The position numbers and the translations under genes are program-made. This document shows positions 60,422-64,000 of a stretch of DNA of 64,000 nt, in pieces (the stretch's first letter is position 1; each line of letters opens with the position of its first letter). Location: positions 124,001 through 188,000 of the forward strand of contig NZ_CADFDU010000009.1 in assembly GCF_902833045.1 (NCBI RefSeq), read 5' to 3'. Source of the stretch: Burkholderia sp. BCC0322 (GTDB lineage Bacteria > Pseudomonadota > Gammaproteobacteria > Burkholderiales > Burkholderiaceae). Below the pieces are notes generated by a model. The model worked only from the letters and a program-made list of their open reading frames with translations, ran no database searches and was not told where the DNA came from.

Positions 60422-62217
60422 AAGCGTCCGTCATCCGTGCGCCGCTTCCGCGCGATTCGACGCCGCCGCCGGATCGGGACGGGTTGAAGGCCGCCTCCCG
60501 CGAAGGCGCGGCAACCGACGCGACGCCCGCCGAACGATGGAACCGCGCCGCGCATGCGAACGTTGCCGCGATGACCTTCGGGCTGTCGCCGGTGTCGCTG
60601 GCGCTGGCCATGCTCGACTGGGGCGCGCATCTGGCGGTGTCGCCGGGCAAGTGCTTCGAACTCGCGACGCAGGCGTGGCTGGCGCCCGCGCCCGCGGCGG
60701 CGGACGACGCCGGCGCGGACGGCCTGGCCGTGCATGCGGGGGGCGCCGATCCGCGTTTCGCCGCGCCGGCGTGGTCGGACTGGCCGTTTCGCGGGTATCG
60801 CGACGCGTTCCTGTCGGTCCAGCGCTGGTGGTGCGACGCGACGCGCGGCGTGCCGGGTGTCGAACGGCACCATGAGGAACTGGTCGGTTTCGTCGCGCGT
60901 CAATGGCTTGACGCGTGCTCGCCCGGCAACTTCCTGGCGACCAACCCGGTCGCGCTCGACGCGACGATGCGCAGCGGCGGCGCGAACCTCGCGGCGGGCG
61001 CACGGCACTGGCTCGACGATGCGAACGCGTGGCTCGATCGCGCGGGCGGCAAGCGTGGCCGCGACGTGCGTGCGTACCTGCCGGGGCGCGACGTGGCGAT
61101 TACGCCGGGCCGGGTCGTGTGGCGCAACGCATTGTGCGAGCTGCTGCAATACGACCCGACGACACCGCGCGTCGCGCGCGAGCCGATCCTGGTCGTACCG
61201 TCGTGGATCATGAAGTACTACATCCTCGACCTGCAGCCGCACGATTCGCTGATCCGTTTCCTGGTCGATGCAGGCTACACCGTGTTTGCGGTGTCGTGGC
61301 GCAACCCGGGCGCGGAAGCGCGCGATCTCGGGCTCGACGATTACCTGCGCGACGGGTGCCTCGCGGCGCTCGACGCGGTCGGCTCGATCTGCGGCGAGGC
61401 GGTCCACGCGGCCGGCTATTGCCTCGGCGGCACGCTGCTGGCGATCGGCGCGGCGGCGCTCGCGCGCGACGGGCGGCAACACGAGGCGCTGCGATCCGTC
61501 ACGTTGCTCGCGGCCGAGACCGATTTCAGCGAACCCGGCGAACTCGGCCTGTTCATCGACGCGAGCGAACTGTCCGCACTCGATGCGCTGATGTGGCGGC
61601 AGGGCTACCTGGACGGCGCGCAGATGTCCGCCGCGTTCGAACTGCTGAACGCGCGCGACCTGATCTGGTCGCGGATGATGAGCGAATACCTGCTCGGCCG
61701 GCGTACGAAGCCGAACGACCTGATGTCGTGGAATGCGGACACCACGCGCATGCCGTACCGGATGCATTCGGAATACCTGACCCGGCTGTTCCTCGACAAC
61801 GATCTCGCGGCAGGCCGCTATTGCGTCGACGGGCGGCCGATTGCGCTGTCGGATCTCGACGTGCCGACGTTCGTGGTCGGCACCGAGCGCGATCACGTGT
61901 CGCCGTGGCGCTCCGTCTACAAGCTCCACCTGCTGACGCACCATGCGTTGACCTTCGTGTTGACGGCGGGCGGCCACAACGCGGGCATCGTGTCGGAACC
62001 CGGTCATCCGGGCCGCCACTACCGCTGCGCGACCCGCGAACCCGGCGCGCCGTACCGCAGCCCGCGCGCGTTCGTGCGCGACACGCCCGCGGTCGACGGA
62101 TCGTGGTGGACCTGCTGGCGCGACTGGCTGCGCGCGCGCTCGTCGGGCGACGTGCCGGCCCGCACGCCGGCCGCCGGGCTCGCCGCGGCGCCCGGCACCT
62201 ACGTGCTCGAGACATGA
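60418..62217 (+). CDS. phaC: Poly(3-hydroxyalkanoate) synthase, class I-like
   Basis: A 599-aa polymerase. The nucleophile is Cys335 in the lipase-box variant GYCLGG; Asp492 (TERDHVSPW) and His520 (GGHNAG) complete the triad. The conserved NPVALDATMRSGGANLAAGARHWLDD and PSWIMKYYILDLQPHDSL are typical of class I synthases. ATG 60418 overlaps the phaB stop (ATGA). A main phaCAB cluster is usual elsewhere in Burkholderia, so this is likely an oxygen-regulated extra copy. It joins hydroxyacyl-CoA units on the granule surface. Confidence 0.92.
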   Translation: MKASVIRAPLPRDSTPPPDRDGLKAASREGAATDATPAERWNRAAHANVAAMTFGLSPVSLALAMLDWGAHLAVSPGKCFELATQAWLAPAPAAADDAGADGLAVHAGGADPRFAAPAWSDWPFRGYRDAFLSVQRWWCDATRGVPGVERHHEELVGFVARQWLDACSPGNFLATNPVALDATMRSGGANLAAGARHWLDDANAWLDRAGGKRGRDVRAYLPGRDVAITPGRVVWRNALCELLQYDPTTPRVAREPILVVPSWIMKYYILDLQPHDSLIRFLVDAGYTVFAVSWRNPGAEARDLGLDDYLRDGCLAALDAVGSICGEAVHAAGYCLGGTLLAIGAAALARDGRQHEALRSVTLLAAETDFSEPGELGLFIDASELSALDALMWRQGYLDGAQMSAAFELLNARDLIWSRMMSEYLLGRRTKPNDLMSWNADTTRMPYRMHSEYLTRLFLDNDLAAGRYCVDGRPIALSDLDVPTFVVGTERDHVSPWRSVYKLHLLTHHALTFVLTAGGHNAGIVSEPGHPGRHYRCATREPGAPYRSPRAFVRDTPAVDGSWWTCWRDWLRARSSGDVPARTPAAGLAAAPGTYVLET

Positions 62218-63206
62218 ACGGGCACCGGCATCCGGGTGCGTGCGGCGGCGCGTGCCTGCCCGGCCTGCTGCCGCGCACGGATGGCGCATTGCCCGGGCTG
62301 ATCGCGCGCGCATGCCACGCGCCGCCGCTGGTCGTGGCCGTCGTGCATCCGTGCGACGCAACCAGCCTCGTCGCGCTGGCCGAACTCGGCGCGTCGCCGC
62401 TGGGGGCCGCGATCGAGCCGTTGATCGTCGCGCCGCGCGCCAGGGTGCTGCGGGTCGCGCACGACGCGGGCGTCGACCTTTCGCGCTGGACGATCGAGGA
62501 CGTGCCGCACAGCCATGCGGCGGCGGCCCGCGCGGTCGAACTCGCGGCGGCCGGCCGCGCCGGCGCGCTGATGAAGGGCAGCCTGCATACGGACGAGCTG
62601 ATGGGCGCCGTCGTCGCCGCCGAATCGGGGCTGCGCACGGACAAGCGCATGTCCCACTGTTTCCTGATCGAGACGCCGGCGTATCCGCGGCCGTTCATCC
62701 TGACCGACGCGGCGGTGAACATCGCGCCGGACCTCGCGCAGAAGGCGGCCATCACGCAGAACGCGATCGACGTCGCGCATGCGCTGGGCGTGGCGTGCCC
62801 GCGCGTGGCCGTGCTGTGCGCGGTCGAGACCGTCAATCCGGCGATGCGCTCGACGCTCGATGCGGCGGCGCTCGCGAAGATGGCCGAACGCGGCCAGCTC
62901 ACGGGCGCGATCGTCGACGGCCCGCTCGCGTTCGACAACGCGATCTCGCTGCGGGCGGCGCGCGACAAGGGGATCGATTCGCCCGTCGCCGGCTGCGCCG
63001 ACATCCTGGTCGTACCCGATATCGAAGCGGGCAACCTGCTCGCGAAGCAGCTCGAATACCTGGGCGGCGCCGTCAGCGCCGGCATCGTCGCCGGCGCGCG
63101 CGTGCCGATCGTGCTGACGAGCCGCGCCGACGGCGCGGCCGTCCGGGTCGCATCCTGCGCACTCGCGATGGTGCTGGCGCAGGTGCGCGATGCGCCGCAG
63201 TCCTGA
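62214..63206 (+). CDS. Phosphate acetyl/butyryl transferase
   Basis: A 330-aa enzyme of the phosphotransacetylase family, which exchanges CoA and phosphate on acyl groups. Marks: GALMKGSLHTDELMGAVVAAESGLRTDKRMSHCFLIETP, ILTDAAVNIAPDLAQKAAITQNAIDVA, and VVPDIEAGNLLAKQLEYLGG. This is the short Ptb-like or bifunctional-related form, not the long E. coli Pta. The acyl phosphate could feed an acetate or butyrate kinase for ATP, but no kinase gene is in view. It overlaps phaC by four bases. Confidence 0.88.
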   Translation: MNGHRHPGACGGACLPGLLPRTDGALPGLIARACHAPPLVVAVVHPCDATSLVALAELGASPLGAAIEPLIVAPRARVLRVAHDAGVDLSRWTIEDVPHSHAAAARAVELAAAGRAGALMKGSLHTDELMGAVVAAESGLRTDKRMSHCFLIETPAYPRPFILTDAAVNIAPDLAQKAAITQNAIDVAHALGVACPRVAVLCAVETVNPAMRSTLDAAALAKMAERGQLTGAIVDGPLAFDNAISLRAARDKGIDSPVAGCADILVVPDIEAGNLLAKQLEYLGGAVSAGIVAGARVPIVLTSRADGAAVRVASCALAMVLAQVRDAPQS

Positions 63207-63247
63207 TGAACGAACCTGCCACCCTTTCTTTCGATGGAGGAACCGCA

Positions 63248-64000
63248 ATGAAAGCACTTGTCTACCACGGACCCGGGCGCAAGGCGCTCGAGGAACGGCC
63301 CAGGCCGGAACTGCAGTCGCCGACCGACGCGCTCGTGCGCGTGACGCGCACGACGATCTGCGGCACCGACCTGCACATCCTCAAGGGCGACGTGCCGACC
63401 TGCGAACCCGGCCGCATTCTCGGCCACGAAGGGGTCGGGATCGTCGAACAGGTCGGCGCCGCCGTCGACGCGCTGAAGCCGGGCGACCACGTGTTGATTT
63501 CCTGCATCTCGTCGTGCGGCCGCTGCGAATATTGCCGGCGCGGCCTGTATTCGCACTGCGAGACCGGCGGCTGGATCCTCGGAAACCGGATCGACGGCAC
63601 GCAGGCCGAGTACGTGCGCATTCCGCACGCGCAGACGAGCCTGTACCGGATTCCGCCGGGCGCGGACGAGGAGGCGCTCGTGATGCTGTCCGACATCCTG
63701 CCGACCGGGTTCGAATGCGGCGTGCTGAACGGCAAGGTGCAGCCCGGTTGCTCGGTCGCGATCGTCGGCGCGGGCCCGATCGGGCTGGCGGCACTGCTGA
63801 CCGCGCAGTTCTACTCGCCCGCGCAGATCATCATGATCGATCCGGACAGCAACCGGCTGGAGGTCGCGCGGCGCTTCGGCGCGACCGATTGCCTGGACGG
63901 CCGCAGCGGCGACCCGGTGGCGGAAGTCATGAAGCTGACCGACGGCGTCGGCGTGGATTGCGCGATCGAGGCGGTCGGGATTCCGGCGACGTTCGAGATG
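63248..64000 (+). CDS. Zinc-dependent alcohol dehydrogenase (3' partial)
   Basis: The frame runs off the window with 251 codons visible. It is an MDR dehydrogenase: Cys in TTICGTDLHI, His-Glu in LGHEGVG, structural zinc cysteines in CISSCGRCEYCRRGLYSHC, and coenzyme fold VAIVGAGPIGLAALLTAQ. The layout resembles Burkholderia/Ralstonia-type NAD-dependent alcohol dehydrogenases (isopropanol/ethanol type). GGAGGA lies six bases before the ATG, 41 bp after the transacetylase gene, so it continues the PHB/fermentation operon. It would dispose of NADH by aldehyde or ketone reduction. Confidence 0.9.
   Translation, partial: MKALVYHGPGRKALEERPRPELQSPTDALVRVTRTTICGTDLHILKGDVPTCEPGRILGHEGVGIVEQVGAAVDALKPGDHVLISCISSCGRCEYCRRGLYSHCETGGWILGNRIDGTQAEYVRIPHAQTSLYRIPPGADEEALVMLSDILPTGFECGVLNGKVQPGCSVAIVGAGPIGLAALLTAQFYSPAQIIMIDPDSNRLEVARRFGATDCLDGRSGDPVAEVMKLTDGVGVDCAIEAVGIPATFEM

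Noticed and set aside
61553-63628. 691-codon minus-strand frame opposite phaC, phosphotransacetylase and ADH genes
   Set aside because: Antisense to three well-supported genes; composition typical of shadow frames.
1-64000. CRISPR arrays, tRNA/rRNA genes, insertion sequences, phage genes, att sites, origins
   Set aside because: I looked for spaced repeats, cloverleaf ends, transposase and integrase motifs and saw none that could be supported.

Overview
The window is high-GC DNA with dense, GC3-rich genes, short intergenic gaps and many ATGA stop/start overlaps. Gene content and protein style point to a betaproteobacterium of the genus Burkholderia, most likely the cepacia complex and a secondary replicon. 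This is inferred from protein resemblance only. I saw no rRNA, tRNA, CRISPR array, insertion sequence or phage gene.

Region 1 (1-14.8 kb) is a peptide/amine uptake and catabolism block. It holds the 3' part of a haloacid dehalogenase-like gene, then a dipeptide-type ABC importer (Tat-exported binding protein, two permeases, one protein with both ATPases fused). A second collinear operon follows: two paralogous PuuB-like amine oxidases, a third FAD oxidase, a minimal AraC-type regulator, a bicupin, an aldehyde dehydrogenase and an M20 amidohydrolase. The two operons share a conserved upstream block of about 75 bp (957-1027 and 6678-6747), so they are probably co-regulated. The substrate is unknown; an acylated amine, polyamine or small peptide is the simplest guess.

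Region 2 (14.8-22.1 kb) is looser and partly AT-rich. It has a decayed cupin gene, an AA10 lytic polysaccharide monooxygenase, a membrane diguanylate cyclase, a GH18 chitinase, a GH114-like lipoprotein, a frameshifted membrane-protein gene and a DUF4148 protein. The theme is attack on chitin and other polysaccharides, with a c-di-GMP enzyme between the two chitin-active genes.

Region 3 (22.1-64 kb) is the most striking part. About twenty FNR/ANR-type boxes (TTGAY-N4-RTCAA) lie upstream of nearly every transcription unit. The gene for an FNR-type regulator, with a complete Cys set for an oxygen-sensing Fe-S cluster, lies inside the region (53907-54680) next to an orphan NarL/FixJ response regulator. 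Genes under these boxes include five universal stress proteins, Hsp20, PEP synthase, CBS and BON proteins, nitroreductases, a cytochrome c, a nicotinate phosphoribosyltransferase, two ABC systems, a rhomboid protease, a PHB depolymerase, an unusual FAD-oxidoreductase/patatin fusion and a PHB/fermentation operon (phasin, PhaB, PhaC, phosphotransacetylase, alcohol dehydrogenase). From memory this matches the low-oxygen-activated (lxa) locus described in Burkholderia cenocepacia, a cluster linked to survival without oxygen. The sequence itself supports reading it as one oxygen-controlled persistence island: stress proteins protect, PHB turnover and ethanol/acyl-phosphate steps balance reducing power, and many small proteins remain uncharacterised.
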